Numbered from the stretch's first letter, positions 54,171 to 63,178 are shown. The stretch is DNA of 64,000 nt from Parvimonas sp035282405 (GCF_035282405.1 NZ_JAYKBP010000003.1:62001-126000); one strand, 5' to 3'. Notes: a model not told the origin generated them from the letters alone. Made by a program: numbers and translations.

Positions 54171-55349
54171 ATGATTACAGATGGATTTCAATTTGTTGCT
54201 CTGTTATTTTTTGTTTCAGGTATAGTAATTTACTTGGAAAAGAAGTTTAAAAATGGAATATTTTTTAAATATGTTCCAGCATTGGTTATAATCTATTTTG
54301 GTGCTATGATTTTATCAACACTAGGTGTTTGGGATATGAGTGTTGAAGGTGTATCAAAAGCTAGAAGCGTTTTAAAAGATGCGATATTACCATCAATGAT
54401 ATTTTTAATGTTGTTAAGAGCGGACCTTAGAGATATAGCAAAATTAGGTCCTAGAATGATAATTTCATTCTTTACTGCAACATTTACTATAATGATTGGT
54501 TTTGTTGTGGCATTTCTTATCTTCAAAGGAAATCTTGCATCTAATGCACCTTTAACTTTTGGAGCTTTAGCAGGAAGTTGGGTTGGCGGAACACAAAATA
54601 TGGTTGCGGTACAACAAGCAGTAGGACTTGAAGGTTCAGGAATGGGTTATACATTATTGATTGACTCAATAGATTATTCAATATGGATAATGTTCTTATT
54701 ATTCTTAGTTCCATTTGCAAATAAATTTAATAAGTGGACAAAGGCTGATACTTCAAAAATTGATAATATAAACGAACATCTAACTGCAAAATTTTCAACA
54801 ATAAGTAAAGAGATAACTTTCCAAGATATATTTTTCTTATTGAGTGTTGCACTTGGAGTTACAGCAGTTACAACAATAATAGGAAATGAAATGGTAAAAG
54901 TTCCTGCACTTGCATTTATGGGAGCAACAGGTTGGACTATAATCATAACAACAATCCTAGGAGTTATTTTTGCAATGACACCACTTGCAAGAATTCCAGG
55001 ATCTCCTGAAGTTTCAAATGTACTATTATATATGCTAATAGGATTAATTGCATCAAATGCAAATTTCTTGGAACTTACTCAAGCTCCGGCATATATTTTA
55101 GCAGGTTTTGTAATTCTTGCAATTCATGGAATTTTAATGGCTATAATTGGAAAAGTATTCAAACTTGATTTATTCACTTGTGGTATAGCTTCTCTTTCAA
55201 ATATAGGTGGAGTAGCTTCTTCACCTGTACTTGCAGCGGCGTATTCACAATCATTGGTACCAATAGCTGTACTAATGGCATTAATCGGAGTTATTACTGG
55301 AACATTTTTCGGAATTGGAGTTGCAAAATTCTTAACGATGTTAGCTTAA
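54171..55349 (+). CDS. DUF819 family membrane protein
   Basis: 392 aa, about ten hydrophobic helices. Family-typical stretches are FGALAGSWVGGTQNMVAVQQAVGLEG in the first half and ASLSNIGGVASSPVLAAAYSQSLVPIAVLMALIGVITG near the end. DUF819 proteins are putative transporters related to YjcL, with unknown substrate. AGGAGGATTTTTT precedes the ATG. Monocistronic, with promoter and terminator visible. Confidence 0.88.
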   Translation: MITDGFQFVALLFFVSGIVIYLEKKFKNGIFFKYVPALVIIYFGAMILSTLGVWDMSVEGVSKARSVLKDAILPSMIFLMLLRADLRDIAKLGPRMIISFFTATFTIMIGFVVAFLIFKGNLASNAPLTFGALAGSWVGGTQNMVAVQQAVGLEGSGMGYTLLIDSIDYSIWIMFLLFLVPFANKFNKWTKADTSKIDNINEHLTAKFSTISKEITFQDIFFLLSVALGVTAVTTIIGNEMVKVPALAFMGATGWTIIITTILGVIFAMTPLARIPGSPEVSNVLLYMLIGLIASNANFLELTQAPAYILAGFVILAIHGILMAIIGKVFKLDLFTCGIASLSNIGGVASSPVLAAAYSQSLVPIAVLMALIGVITGTFFGIGVAKFLTMLA

Positions 55350-55363
55350 AAATTTTTTTAATG

Positions 55364-55394
55364 GAATGGTCTATTTTGTAGACCATTCTTTTTT
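55364..55394 (+). terminator. Terminator
   Basis: GAATGGTCTA pairs perfectly with TAGACCATTC around TTTTG, followed by T6. Confidence 0.93.
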
Positions 55395-55478
55395 ATGAAA
55401 ATATACAAATATAAAACTTGTAAAAAAAGTTCTTTTGGTATATACTATTTTGGGAATGTTTTAAAAGGAGTTTTATAT

Positions 55479-56135
55479 ATGAAAAAAGCAATACAAATGT
55501 CCGAATCCATTGAAGTTGCATTATTTTTAGCGTTAAGTGGTGGACTTATGGATGCATATTCGTACCTTTTAAGAGGACAAGTTTTTGCAAATGCACAAAC
55601 TGGAAATATGTTGTTATTGGGTGTTCATGCTTCTCAAGGAAATTGGGCAATGTGCTTAAAATATGCTTTTCCAATATCGTTTTTTACTCTTGGAATTTTT
55701 TTAGCTGATTTATTTAGAAAAAAAGGGAATTATAAATTACATTGGCGACAAAATGCCGTTATTTTTGAGATATTTTTACTTATTTGTGTGGCTTTTATTC
55801 CGGAAAATATGAACGAAACAGCAAATGCAATGACATCTTTTGCCTGTGGGATACAAGTTCAAAGTTTTAAAAAAGTATGTGGAATAGATTTTTCTACAAC
55901 AATGTGTATTGGAAATTTAAGAGGTGGAACTCACAATCTAGCTGAGTATTTTTATACTAAAAATAAAAAGTTTTTAGAATATAGTTTAATGTATTTTGGA
56001 GTTATACTATGTTTTATTATTGGAGCGATTATAGGTAGTAAATTTAGTAATTTTTTAGGAATAAAGACAATTTTAATAAGTGCTATTTCACTTGTTATTT
56101 GTGTTTTTATTATGTTTATAGATAGAGAAAAATAA
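55479..56135 (+). CDS. YoaK/DUF1275 family membrane protein
   Basis: 218 aa with about six hydrophobic helices. The N-terminal ALSGGLMDAYSYLLRGQVFANAQTGNMLLLG is diagnostic for DUF1275 (GxxDxxxxxxxxxxFxxxxTGN). FACGIQVQSFKKV and TTMCIGNLRGG follow as expected. AAAAGGAG lies 8 nt before the ATG at 55479; an earlier in-frame ATG at 55395 would sit in the terminator tail and is rejected. Function unknown in the family. Confidence 0.88.
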   Translation: MKKAIQMSESIEVALFLALSGGLMDAYSYLLRGQVFANAQTGNMLLLGVHASQGNWAMCLKYAFPISFFTLGIFLADLFRKKGNYKLHWRQNAVIFEIFLLICVAFIPENMNETANAMTSFACGIQVQSFKKVCGIDFSTTMCIGNLRGGTHNLAEYFYTKNKKFLEYSLMYFGVILCFIIGAIIGSKFSNFLGIKTILISAISLVICVFIMFIDREK

Positions 56136-56146
56136 AGGAGGAGATT

Positions 56147-56644
56147 TTGTTTAATATAGTTTTATTAGAACCCGAGATTCCTTTTAATACGGGAGCTATT
56201 GGTAGAACATGTGTCGCAACCGACACTAGATTACATTTGATAAAACCTTTAGGTTTTTCACTTGATGATAAAATGGTAAAGAGATCAGGTCTTGACTATT
56301 GGGATAAGTTAAAACTTTTTGTCTATGAAAATATTGAAGATTTTTACGAAAAAAATCCGAATGCAAATATCTATTTTTCAACTACAAAGGCAAAAAGAAC
56401 CTACGATAAGGTAGAGTATTCTCCAAATGATTACATAATGTTCGGAAAAGAGAGTAAGGGAATACCTGAAGAAATTCTAGTTAAAAATGAAGAACATTGT
56501 GTAAGAATACCGATGTGGGGAGAAATTCGTTCTCTTAATCTTTCAAATTCGGTATCAATAGTATTATATGAAGCACTAAGACAACAAGATTTTTCAGAAC
56601 TTGAAAAGTTTGGGAATTTACATAGATTACATTGGAGTGAATAA
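56147..56644 (+). CDS. trmL: tRNA (cytidine/uridine-34 2'-O-)-methyltransferase TrmL
   Basis: SPOUT-fold methyltransferase, 165 aa. It has MFNIVLLEPEIPFNTGAIGRTC at the start, the knot region FGKESKGIPEEIL and RIPMWGEIRSLNLSNSVSIVLYEALRQ. It modifies the wobble base of tRNA-Leu. It starts with TTG after AAAGGAGGAG, so the initiation rate may be modest. It overlaps the next gene by one base. Fragments of it are duplicated at 57328-57419. Confidence 0.94.
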   Translation: MFNIVLLEPEIPFNTGAIGRTCVATDTRLHLIKPLGFSLDDKMVKRSGLDYWDKLKLFVYENIEDFYEKNPNANIYFSTTKAKRTYDKVEYSPNDYIMFGKESKGIPEEILVKNEEHCVRIPMWGEIRSLNLSNSVSIVLYEALRQQDFSELEKFGNLHRLHWSE

Positions 56645-57294
56645 TGGACGAAGAATTATATGAATTATTAAAACAAAAAAGAAAAATAGAAGCTGTAAAG
56701 TACGTTAGAAACAAATACGATATAGATTTTAAAAGAGCAAAAGAAACAGTTGATAATTTAACTGAAAAAGTGGAATATTTTGAAGGAAAAAATCTTGGCT
56801 TATTTGAAGAAGATTTTTCTGACAATAAAAATTTAGATACTTCTGAAATATCTGATGACAATTTATATGCTTTGATAAAAGAAAATAGAAAAATTGAGGC
56901 TGTAAAATATGTAAAGGATAAGTATAATTTTGATTTAAAAACATCTAAGAAAATAGTTGATAGTTTAGATATAAATAATCTAATGGCATTTACAGAAAAA
57001 AATATTGTTTCTGCATCAAAAACTGATTTTTCTAAATATGGAAGTGGTTATAGTAACGAAAGTTATTCCTATGAAATGATTGATGGAAAACAACATTACT
57101 ATGCATATAGTAAAGACGGAGAAAAAAGAGAAGTCAATAGGTTCTCCATTCCTAGTGAAATATTGAAATATTTTGATAAAGCTGCAGAAAAAAAGGCAGA
57201 TGAAAATGAAGATAAAGAATATAGGAAAAAAAATATCTTTTGGGGAATTTTGTTGGTAGCATTAATAGTTGGAATTTATTTCTACTTTAATTAA
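56644..57294 (+). CDS. Membrane-anchored protein with L7/L12-like repeats, paralogue 1
   Basis: 216 aa. Two repeats (about 1-40 and 75-115) of the form LYxLLKQKRKIEAVKYVRNK-YDIDFKRAKETVD resemble the ribosomal L7/L12 C-terminal domain helix pair. A spacer contains SYEMIDGKQHYYAYSKDGEK. The end is a lysine-rich stretch and one membrane helix (IFWGILLVALIVGIYFYFN), so it is a likely tail-anchored protein facing the cytoplasm. It overlaps the trmL stop by one base. Function unknown. Confidence 0.8.
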   Translation: MDEELYELLKQKRKIEAVKYVRNKYDIDFKRAKETVDNLTEKVEYFEGKNLGLFEEDFSDNKNLDTSEISDDNLYALIKENRKIEAVKYVKDKYNFDLKTSKKIVDSLDINNLMAFTEKNIVSASKTDFSKYGSGYSNESYSYEMIDGKQHYYAYSKDGEKREVNRFSIPSEILKYFDKAAEKKADENEDKEYRKKNIFWGILLVALIVGIYFYFN

Positions 57295-57327
57295 AATTTG
57301 ACATTTTAAAGAAATCGAATTTTTTAC

Positions 57328-57419
57328 TGTTGGGATAAATTAAAACTGTTTGTCTATGAAAATATAGAAGATTTTTCAAAACTAGAAAAATTGAAATCTA
57401 CATATTATATTGGAGTGAA
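57328..57419 (+). pseudogene. Internally deleted remnant of trmL
   Basis: Reads YCWDKLKLFVYENIEDF, matching DYWDKLKLFVYENIEDF of trmL (56297-56345), then SKLEKL, matching SELEKF near the trmL end (56591). It ends with the same TTGGAGTGAA-AATGG junction into the next gene. The two trmL parts are joined at AAGATTTTT, present at both break points. No start codon. A duplication relic. Confidence 0.9.
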
Positions 57420-57421
57420 CA

Positions 57422-58051
57422 ATGGACGAAGAATTGTATGATTTATTAAAACAGAAAAGAAAAGAAGAAGCTATAAAATATATCAGAAATAAATATGATA
57501 TGGATTTTAAAAGTGCAAAAGAAACAATTGATAAGATGACAAAAACCTTGGAATTTTTTGACGGTAAAAATCATGGTTTATCAAAAACTGATTTTTCCGA
57601 TATGTTTAAAAATTCAATAATATCCAGGATATATGATAATGATTTATATGCACTGATAAGAGAAAATAGAAAAATAGAAGCTGTAAAATATGTAAAAGAC
57701 AAATATAATTTTGATTTAGAAAAGGCAAAAGCTATGGTTGATACTTTAGAGCCGGAGATGTTTACAGAAAAAAGCATTATTTCCACATCAAATTCTAATT
57801 CATCTAATTTTGAAAGTGGTTATAGTATTGGAAACTATTCCTATAAAATGATTGATGGAGAACAACTTTACTATACTTATAAAGACGGAGAAAAAAAAGA
57901 AGTAAATAGGGTTTCAATTCCAAAAGATATACTTAAAGATTTTGAAGAATCTGCAGATGAATACGAAGATAAAAGAATAAAAAGAAAAAATATTCTTTTA
58001 GGAATACTTTTAGTGATTATAATAACTGGAATACTTATTTACTTTAATTAA
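57422..58051 (+). CDS. Membrane-anchored protein with L7/L12-like repeats, paralogue 2
   Basis: 209 aa, the tandem paralogue of the protein at 56644 (starts MDEELYDLLKQKRKEEAIKYIRNK; same two repeats, same SYKMIDGEQLYYTYKDGEKK segment and C-terminal membrane helix). TTGGAGTG precedes its start exactly as in paralogue 1 because the upstream trmL end was copied with it. Function unknown. Confidence 0.8.
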   Translation: MDEELYDLLKQKRKEEAIKYIRNKYDMDFKSAKETIDKMTKTLEFFDGKNHGLSKTDFSDMFKNSIISRIYDNDLYALIRENRKIEAVKYVKDKYNFDLEKAKAMVDTLEPEMFTEKSIISTSNSNSSNFESGYSIGNYSYKMIDGEQLYYTYKDGEKKEVNRVSIPKDILKDFEESADEYEDKRIKRKNILLGILLVIIITGILIYFN

Positions 58052-58135
58052 AATTTGACACTTTAATTTGTTTGTGTTAAAATTTAAATGATGTAGAGAT
58101 ATATCAAAAATTAATAAAAAATTCAGGAGGAAGGA

Positions 58136-58150
58136 ATGTTAATTAGATAA
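58136..58150 (+). CDS. Leader peptide MLIR of the ABC-F attenuator
   Basis: AGGAGG at 58125-58130 followed by ATG TTA ATT AGA TAA: a four-residue peptide with a very strong ribosome-binding site and no other gene nearby. Short, strongly translated leaders like this precede antibiotic-inducible ABC-F and erm genes. AAGGAATG over its start can pair with CATTCCTT at 58215-58222. Confidence 0.65.
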   Translation: MLIR

Positions 58151-58155
58151 CTATT

Positions 58156-58209
58156 ATGAAACAGAAATTTAATAGCTTTTTAGAGCTTAGTTTTTTGTTG
58201 CCATTTTAG
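58156..58209 (+). CDS. Possible second leader peptide (17 aa)
   Basis: MKQKFNSFLELSFLLPF and stop, 5 nt after the MLIR stop, so it could be translated by reinitiation. It lacks its own good ribosome-binding site. Its last codons lie exactly on the antiterminator arm (58198-58206), so a ribosome finishing it would block antitermination. Confidence 0.45.
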   Translation: MKQKFNSFLELSFLLPF

Positions 58210-58299
58210 TTATGCATTCCTTTTTGTGTTCTTTTTAGAACTCCTTTTTGAGTTGCAAAATGAATGTTGAAATGGCAATAAGTGAATTGCCATTTTTTT
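58198..58299 (+). promoter_or_regulatory. Transcription attenuator of the ABC-F gene
   Basis: Terminator: AATGGCAAT (58271-58279) pairs with ATTGCCATT (58286-58294), running into T7. The alternative arm TTGCCATTT (58198-58206) is complementary to AAATGGCAA (58270-58278), so the two structures are mutually exclusive. With the leader peptide upstream this forms a classic ribosome-stalling attenuator placed 23 nt before the ABC-F start codon. Confidence 0.82.
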
Positions 58300-58321
58300 G
58301 TGGCTTAATTTAGGAGGATAT

Positions 58322-59842
58322 ATGCTTAGTATAAAAAATTTAACGATATATTTAGTGAATGATTTAAGAACTGTAATTGAAAATTTTAGTTTTTCTTTAG
58401 AAAACAAAATGAAAGTTTGTATAATTGGAGAAGAGGGAAACGGAAAATCCAGCATTTTAAAGGCTATAGTTGATGATGAGGGCATAAAAAAATATGCTGA
58501 AATAAGTGGAGAGATAAATAAGAAAAATGAAGTTATAGGCTATTTACCGCAGATTTTGGAAGCAAAGATTTTAAATTTTTCAACAAAGGAATATTTTGAA
58601 AATAAAATTAAAGAGGAATTTTTTGACTACAATTTATTTTACAAATTATTAAAAGAGTTAAATTTTGATGAAAATTTAATAAATGAAAAGCAAAGGATAA
58701 GTGAATTATCAGGTGGAGAAAGAATCAAATTTATTTTACTTTGTGAACTAATGAAAGAGCCGACTTGTCTTTTATTGGATGAGCCTAGTAATGATTTGGA
58801 TATAAATTCTATTGAATGGCTTAAGAATTTTATAAAGAATATTGATATTCCAATAATATTTATTTCTCACGATGAGGATTTAATTGAAAATTGTGCAAAT
58901 GTAATTATTCATATTGAACAGCTTATGAGAAAACAAAAGCCAAAGATTTCAATTGAAAAGTTGGATTATGAAAATTATGTTGAGAATAGAGGAAATACTA
59001 TTGAAAGACAGGAAAGAATTGCAAAAAAACAAAGAGAAGAATTTGATAGGAAGGTAAAGAGATATCAAAAAGTTTATGAGAGAGTACAACATGAGATAAG
59101 GAGTACTAAAGACGATTTAATAGGAAGAAATCTTAAAGATAAAATGCATACTGTAAAGTCTATCGGGAGAAGACTTGAAAAAGAAAAGGAGAATTTACTT
59201 GATTTTCCCGATTATGAAGAATCTATTTTTGTAAAATTTGATGAAGCTGTTAATTATTCTTCAAAAAAGGAAATTTTAGATTTGAATTTGCAAAAACTTG
59301 TCATCGGCTCTAAAATTTTGAGTGAAAATATAGAATTAAAGGTATTTGGTACTGATAAAATCTGTATAATCGGAGAAAATGGAATAGGAAAGACAACTCT
59401 TTTAAAGATAATTTTGGAAAATATAAAGAAAAATGTAAAGATTGCTTATATGCCACAGAATTATGATGATAAGATGAATGTTGATATGAGTATTATAGAT
59501 TATTTGAGTAAGACTTACAAAAAGGAAGAGACTACAAAGATTAGAACATTTTTAGGGTCAATGAAGTTTACTGCAGATGAGATGTTTCATAATTTAAAAT
59601 CACTTTCCGGAGGACAAAAGGCGAAAATTTACTTTTTAAAAATGATTTTAGAAAATCCCGAAGTTTTAATTTTAGATGAGCCTACTAGAAATTTATCTCC
59701 TTTTTCGTCAGTTGAAATTAGAAAATTATTAAAATCATATAAAGGAGCAATAATTTCAGTTTCTCACGATAAAAAATATATTTATGAAGTTTGTGATAAA
59801 GTATATATACTTAATAAAAATGGACTTGAACTTGTAATTTAA
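58322..59842 (+). CDS. ABC-F family ribosome protection ATPase
   Basis: 506 aa with two nucleotide-binding domains and no membrane part. NBD1 has IGEEGNGKSSILK, signature LSGGERIKFIL and CLLLDEPSNDLD. A basic coiled-coil linker (about 225-295, RQERIAKKQREEFDRKVKRY) would reach into the ribosome. NBD2 has IGENGIGKTTLLK, LSGGQKAKIYF and VLILDEPTRNLSP. The antibiotic-resistance class (Lsa/Vga/CplR-like, giving lincosamide, streptogramin A and pleuromutilin resistance) is likely because of the size, linker and inducible attenuator. The spectrum is not proven. Start at 58322 after AGGAGG. Confidence 0.86.
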   Translation: MLSIKNLTIYLVNDLRTVIENFSFSLENKMKVCIIGEEGNGKSSILKAIVDDEGIKKYAEISGEINKKNEVIGYLPQILEAKILNFSTKEYFENKIKEEFFDYNLFYKLLKELNFDENLINEKQRISELSGGERIKFILLCELMKEPTCLLLDEPSNDLDINSIEWLKNFIKNIDIPIIFISHDEDLIENCANVIIHIEQLMRKQKPKISIEKLDYENYVENRGNTIERQERIAKKQREEFDRKVKRYQKVYERVQHEIRSTKDDLIGRNLKDKMHTVKSIGRRLEKEKENLLDFPDYEESIFVKFDEAVNYSSKKEILDLNLQKLVIGSKILSENIELKVFGTDKICIIGENGIGKTTLLKIILENIKKNVKIAYMPQNYDDKMNVDMSIIDYLSKTYKKEETTKIRTFLGSMKFTADEMFHNLKSLSGGQKAKIYFLKMILENPEVLILDEPTRNLSPFSSVEIRKLLKSYKGAIISVSHDKKYIYEVCDKVYILNKNGLELVI

Positions 59843-59922
59843 AAGGGAGAAGGCATATAAGCAAAATTTTTAATATAAATCACACAAAAGAATTACGTAG
59901 ATAAAGATAATAAAAAAACTAT

Positions 59923-59951
59923 TTGACAAAAAAAAATATTTACGGTATACT
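59923..59951 (+). promoter_or_regulatory. Consensus sigma-A promoter of the TOMM cluster
   Basis: TTGACA (59923-59928) and TATACT (59946-59951) with a 17-bp spacer, 50 nt before the first TOMM gene. One of the best promoters in the window. Confidence 0.88.
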
Positions 59952-60001
59952 AAAACTGTGATTAGAAATATTTAATATTTATATTATTTTAGGAGCGTGT
60001 T

Positions 60002-61012
60002 ATGGTAGAAAAGAAGTATGTCATTGACAAATATACAGAGTTTAGATTTGTTAATAAAGATACTACGATAATAAAAACCTGTAAAGGAAGGTTTATTTTA
60101 AAGGGAGAAAATATTTCTTATGGGGTTCAGGATATATCAGAGTCATTCAATTCTCCAAAAAGCTTGACAGATATTTTAAAATTGAAGAATAAAAAATATT
60201 CAGAAGATTCGCTGAAAGATTTATTGGAATACTTTGTAGATAAGAGAGTGGTAATAGACTGTGAATATTTACATGAAGTCACAAGTTATGATAGAGATTT
60301 CTATGAAAAGGTAAGATATTATGAATTGTATGGAAGAAATTTTAAAGAAATAGTTGACATTGTTAATTCTAAAAAAATTGGAATAATAGGAAATAAGGAA
60401 TTTGTTGATTGCCTATTAAATGAATTTATTCAGGCACAATTATTTATAAATTTTAATATCTTACATACAGATTCAAATGAGGTAATAAAAAAAGAAAATT
60501 TGAATATAGAAAATTATGTGAATACTTTAGAAAACGATTTAGAAAAATTTATAAAATGTAGCGATTTTGTTGTAGTTTCAAGCGACTACAATGACCATTA
60601 TTTATTTAATGAAGTTAATAGTGCATGCATTAACTTTGAGAGAGAATGGATTAGAGTGATGATTGATGAGGATTATGCCGAAATTGGACCTTTATTTATA
60701 CCAAATAAAACTTGTTGTTACGGTTGCTTGAATTATAGGGCTGAATCTAATATGACTGAAAAAGAATATATATTTAATAGTTTTTATAAGGAAAAACATA
60801 ATGGTAAAAGACCTAAAGGACTGTATTATTCTTATTTTCTGAATAATTTTATTTCTTCAATTACGAATATGGAAATTCTAAGATATTTACTTGCAAATGA
60901 TAGTAGTATAATAAATGGAGTTTTTAGAATAGATGCTATAAACTATAAAGTTGAAAGAGAACAAGTATTCAAGTTTTCTAAATGTAGTAGTTGTTCAAAT
61001 AGAGAGGTTTGA
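60002..61012 (+). CDS. TOMM E1-like / ThiF-like cyclodehydratase partner
   Basis: Partner protein that binds the precursor leader and presents it to YcaO. 336 aa. The N-terminal about 90 residues fit an RRE-like winged helix. The middle is a degenerate E1/ThiF Rossmann region (KKIGIIGNKEFVDCLLNEF) without an intact GxGxxG. Two CxxC pairs, C239-x-x-C242 in KTCCYGCLNYRAE and C328-x-x-C331 in KCSSC, form the zinc tetrad typical of this family. It is first in the cluster, with AGGAG before the ATG, and YcaO follows 3 nt after its stop. Confidence 0.85.
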   Translation: MVEKKYVIDKYTEFRFVNKDTTIIKTCKGRFILKGENISYGVQDISESFNSPKSLTDILKLKNKKYSEDSLKDLLEYFVDKRVVIDCEYLHEVTSYDRDFYEKVRYYELYGRNFKEIVDIVNSKKIGIIGNKEFVDCLLNEFIQAQLFINFNILHTDSNEVIKKENLNIENYVNTLENDLEKFIKCSDFVVVSSDYNDHYLFNEVNSACINFEREWIRVMIDEDYAEIGPLFIPNKTCCYGCLNYRAESNMTEKEYIFNSFYKEKHNGKRPKGLYYSYFLNNFISSITNMEILRYLLANDSSIINGVFRIDAINYKVEREQVFKFSKCSSCSNREV

Positions 61013-61015
61013 TTT

Positions 61016-62365
61016 ATGAAAATGTCAAATAGTGAATTAGAAAGTGTTTTAAAGTCTATGAAAAAGATATTTGGAGGGAAATATGGATTAGCCAACAAAG
61101 AATATACAAGCAAAAAAATAGAATATCAAATTTATTCAGACGATAACAACAGTTACTGTATTGGAAATACAATACCTGTATATTATTCCAGTGTGTCAAG
61201 TAATGATAAAAGGCAATATTCTGGGTCTGGATGTTCATTAGATTATAGAAGAAGTTTGGTTAAAGCTTATGGTGAGTTTATTGAAAGGTATTCAGCTACC
61301 AATTTAGATAATATCAATGATAAAAACGTTATTTTTGATTCTTTTAATAACTTAAGTAAGAATTATAATTGCTTAAGTTTAAAAAAATTAATTCATTTTG
61401 ATGAAAAAATATATGATAATTTAGAAACACTTTATAAAAAATATTCTGATGATAATCTTGTTACATGGGTTAAAGGAAAAGACATTGTCAAAAATGAAAA
61501 CATATTGTTACCAGCACAAAAGGTGTTTTTAGGAATGTCTTTAAGAAAAGAAGAATTTCCTTATATTCAGTGGTTATCTACTGGACTTGCTTGTGGTTCC
61601 AGTAAGGAAAGTGCAATTTTGGGAGCTGTTTATGAAGTGATTGAAAGAGATTCTTTTGTATTGACTTGGAAGTTAAAATTGCCTGGCAAAAAGATTATTA
61701 TGGATAAAATAAAAAATAAAGATTTGATTAAATTGTATAACCATATCGTTAAGAATTTAACTGGGGAAGATAACTTATATATATATGATATAAGCAGAAC
61801 AGAAGGAGTTTATACAGTGCTAACTTTTATTAAAAATTGCAATAAAAGTTCATTTGGACTTGTTACTGCTGCAGCATCAAGTATCGATATTGAGAAAGCA
61901 CTACTAAAATCACTTGAAGAACTATGTTTGACATATAAATTTTGTTATAGATTATTGTTTGAAAATATGGATTATAAAAAACTGAAAAAAGAGGAGGTGG
62001 ATGATTTAGATAAACATTTATTGTATTATTCAACAGGAGACAGAAGTAATAGATTCGATTTCATTTTTAGTTCAAATGAAGAGATAAAGTTAAGTGAAAT
62101 GAATAACTTCAATAATAGTTTATTTGAAAGCGATTTAGAGTATATAATTTCTTTGTTTAAGGAAAATGAAAAATCAATATATATTGCTGATACAACTAAA
62201 TCTGAAATAAAAGAAATAGGTCTTAGTGTTTTTAGAGTTATTATACCTGACTACAATGACTTAGAAGTTAATCATATGTATAAGTTGAATAATAATCCGA
62301 GATTATTGGATTACAAGAATATTTACAATAGGGAAATAAATGATGAACCACATCCATTTCCTTAA
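61016..62365 (+). CDS. YcaO cyclodehydratase (TOMM)
   Basis: ATP-dependent enzyme that converts Cys/Ser/Thr in the precursor into azolines. 449 aa. YcaO ATP-binding motifs are SGSGCSLDYRRSLVKAYGEFIERYSA (SxxxExxER-like) and CGSSKESAILGAVYEVIERDSF (ExxxERD-like), with LKSLEELCLTYKF later. The C terminus ends EPHPFP, a PxPxP-type tail that in azoline-forming YcaOs reaches the active site. This favours true cyclodehydration over thioamidation. Overlap-like spacing with the E1-like gene supports a two-protein (C plus D) cyclodehydratase. Confidence 0.92.
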   Translation: MKMSNSELESVLKSMKKIFGGKYGLANKEYTSKKIEYQIYSDDNNSYCIGNTIPVYYSSVSSNDKRQYSGSGCSLDYRRSLVKAYGEFIERYSATNLDNINDKNVIFDSFNNLSKNYNCLSLKKLIHFDEKIYDNLETLYKKYSDDNLVTWVKGKDIVKNENILLPAQKVFLGMSLRKEEFPYIQWLSTGLACGSSKESAILGAVYEVIERDSFVLTWKLKLPGKKIIMDKIKNKDLIKLYNHIVKNLTGEDNLYIYDISRTEGVYTVLTFIKNCNKSSFGLVTAAASSIDIEKALLKSLEELCLTYKFCYRLLFENMDYKKLKKEEVDDLDKHLLYYSTGDRSNRFDFIFSSNEEIKLSEMNNFNNSLFESDLEYIISLFKENEKSIYIADTTKSEIKEIGLSVFRVIIPDYNDLEVNHMYKLNNNPRLLDYKNIYNREINDEPHPFP

Positions 62366-62377
62366 GATAGGAGTAGT

Positions 62378-63121
62378 ATGAACGGTTATAAAGATAAAAA
62401 AGATTTAGCATTTGAATATCATATAAATTCACAGAAAATTGGAGATATTCTTCCTTATGATAAAAGAATGCAGTATAAAATCTATCCAAGTGCTAAAAAG
62501 ATAATGTTGGATAAATTTTGTAAAAAAAACAAATTTGAAAAAAGTGAATTTATAAAGATATTACTGTCAAGAAAAAGTATCAGAACTTGGGAAAATACAG
62601 GAATTAATTTAGAAAAATTATCAAAACTTTTAAGATATAGTTTTGGGAATAGAGATAATGAATTTGAGGATATACAATTTAGGACTTATGCTAGTGCTGG
62701 AGCAAGATATCCAATAGAAGTTTATGTTTTAATTTTAAATTCTGAAAATTTAGTAAATGGAATTTTTCATTATAATGTATATGATAATTCTTTGGAGCTT
62801 ATAAAAAAGGGAAATTTTAAAAAAGAAGTAGATGATTTATATAAAAATCAACCATTTGAAGTTAATTGTCCTTGTGTAATATTCTTTTCTATGATTTTCG
62901 AAAGGACTATGGAGAAATATGGAGATAGAGGTTATAGGTTTATACTTTTAGATGCAGGACATATGAGTCAGAATTTATATCTTGTATCAGAATTTCTTGG
63001 CTTGGGAGTGGTAGAACTTGGTGCGAGTTCAGTAAATGATGAAGTTATAGATAATTTAATAGGTCTTAATAGTGAAGAGGAGAATACGTTTTTGGCATTT
63101 TTTGTTGGGAATGTAGATTAA
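62378..63121 (+). CDS. SagB-type FMN azoline dehydrogenase
   Basis: Nitroreductase-fold oxidase that turns azolines into aromatic thiazoles/oxazoles. 247 aa. Visible: FMN-binding SRKSIRTWENTGI, RTYASAGARYPIEVYVLI and GYRFILLDAGHMSQNLYLVSEFLGLGVVELG, which is the SagB hallmark. GGAG before ATG, 12 nt after ycaO. Its presence predicts heteroaromatic products rather than azolines only. Confidence 0.92.
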   Translation: MNGYKDKKDLAFEYHINSQKIGDILPYDKRMQYKIYPSAKKIMLDKFCKKNKFEKSEFIKILLSRKSIRTWENTGINLEKLSKLLRYSFGNRDNEFEDIQFRTYASAGARYPIEVYVLILNSENLVNGIFHYNVYDNSLELIKKGNFKKEVDDLYKNQPFEVNCPCVIFFSMIFERTMEKYGDRGYRFILLDAGHMSQNLYLVSEFLGLGVVELGASSVNDEVIDNLIGLNSEEENTFLAFFVGNVD

Positions 63122-63178
63122 ATTGTTTTTTTGTTAAGGCTTGTTTATTATGATAGTTTTAGTAAGGAGGTGAAAAAA

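Noticed and set aside
54065..54250. A 61-codon frame upstream of the DUF819 gene
   Set aside because: It overlaps the promoter TTGACA/TAAAAT and the DUF819 start, with no ribosome-binding site.
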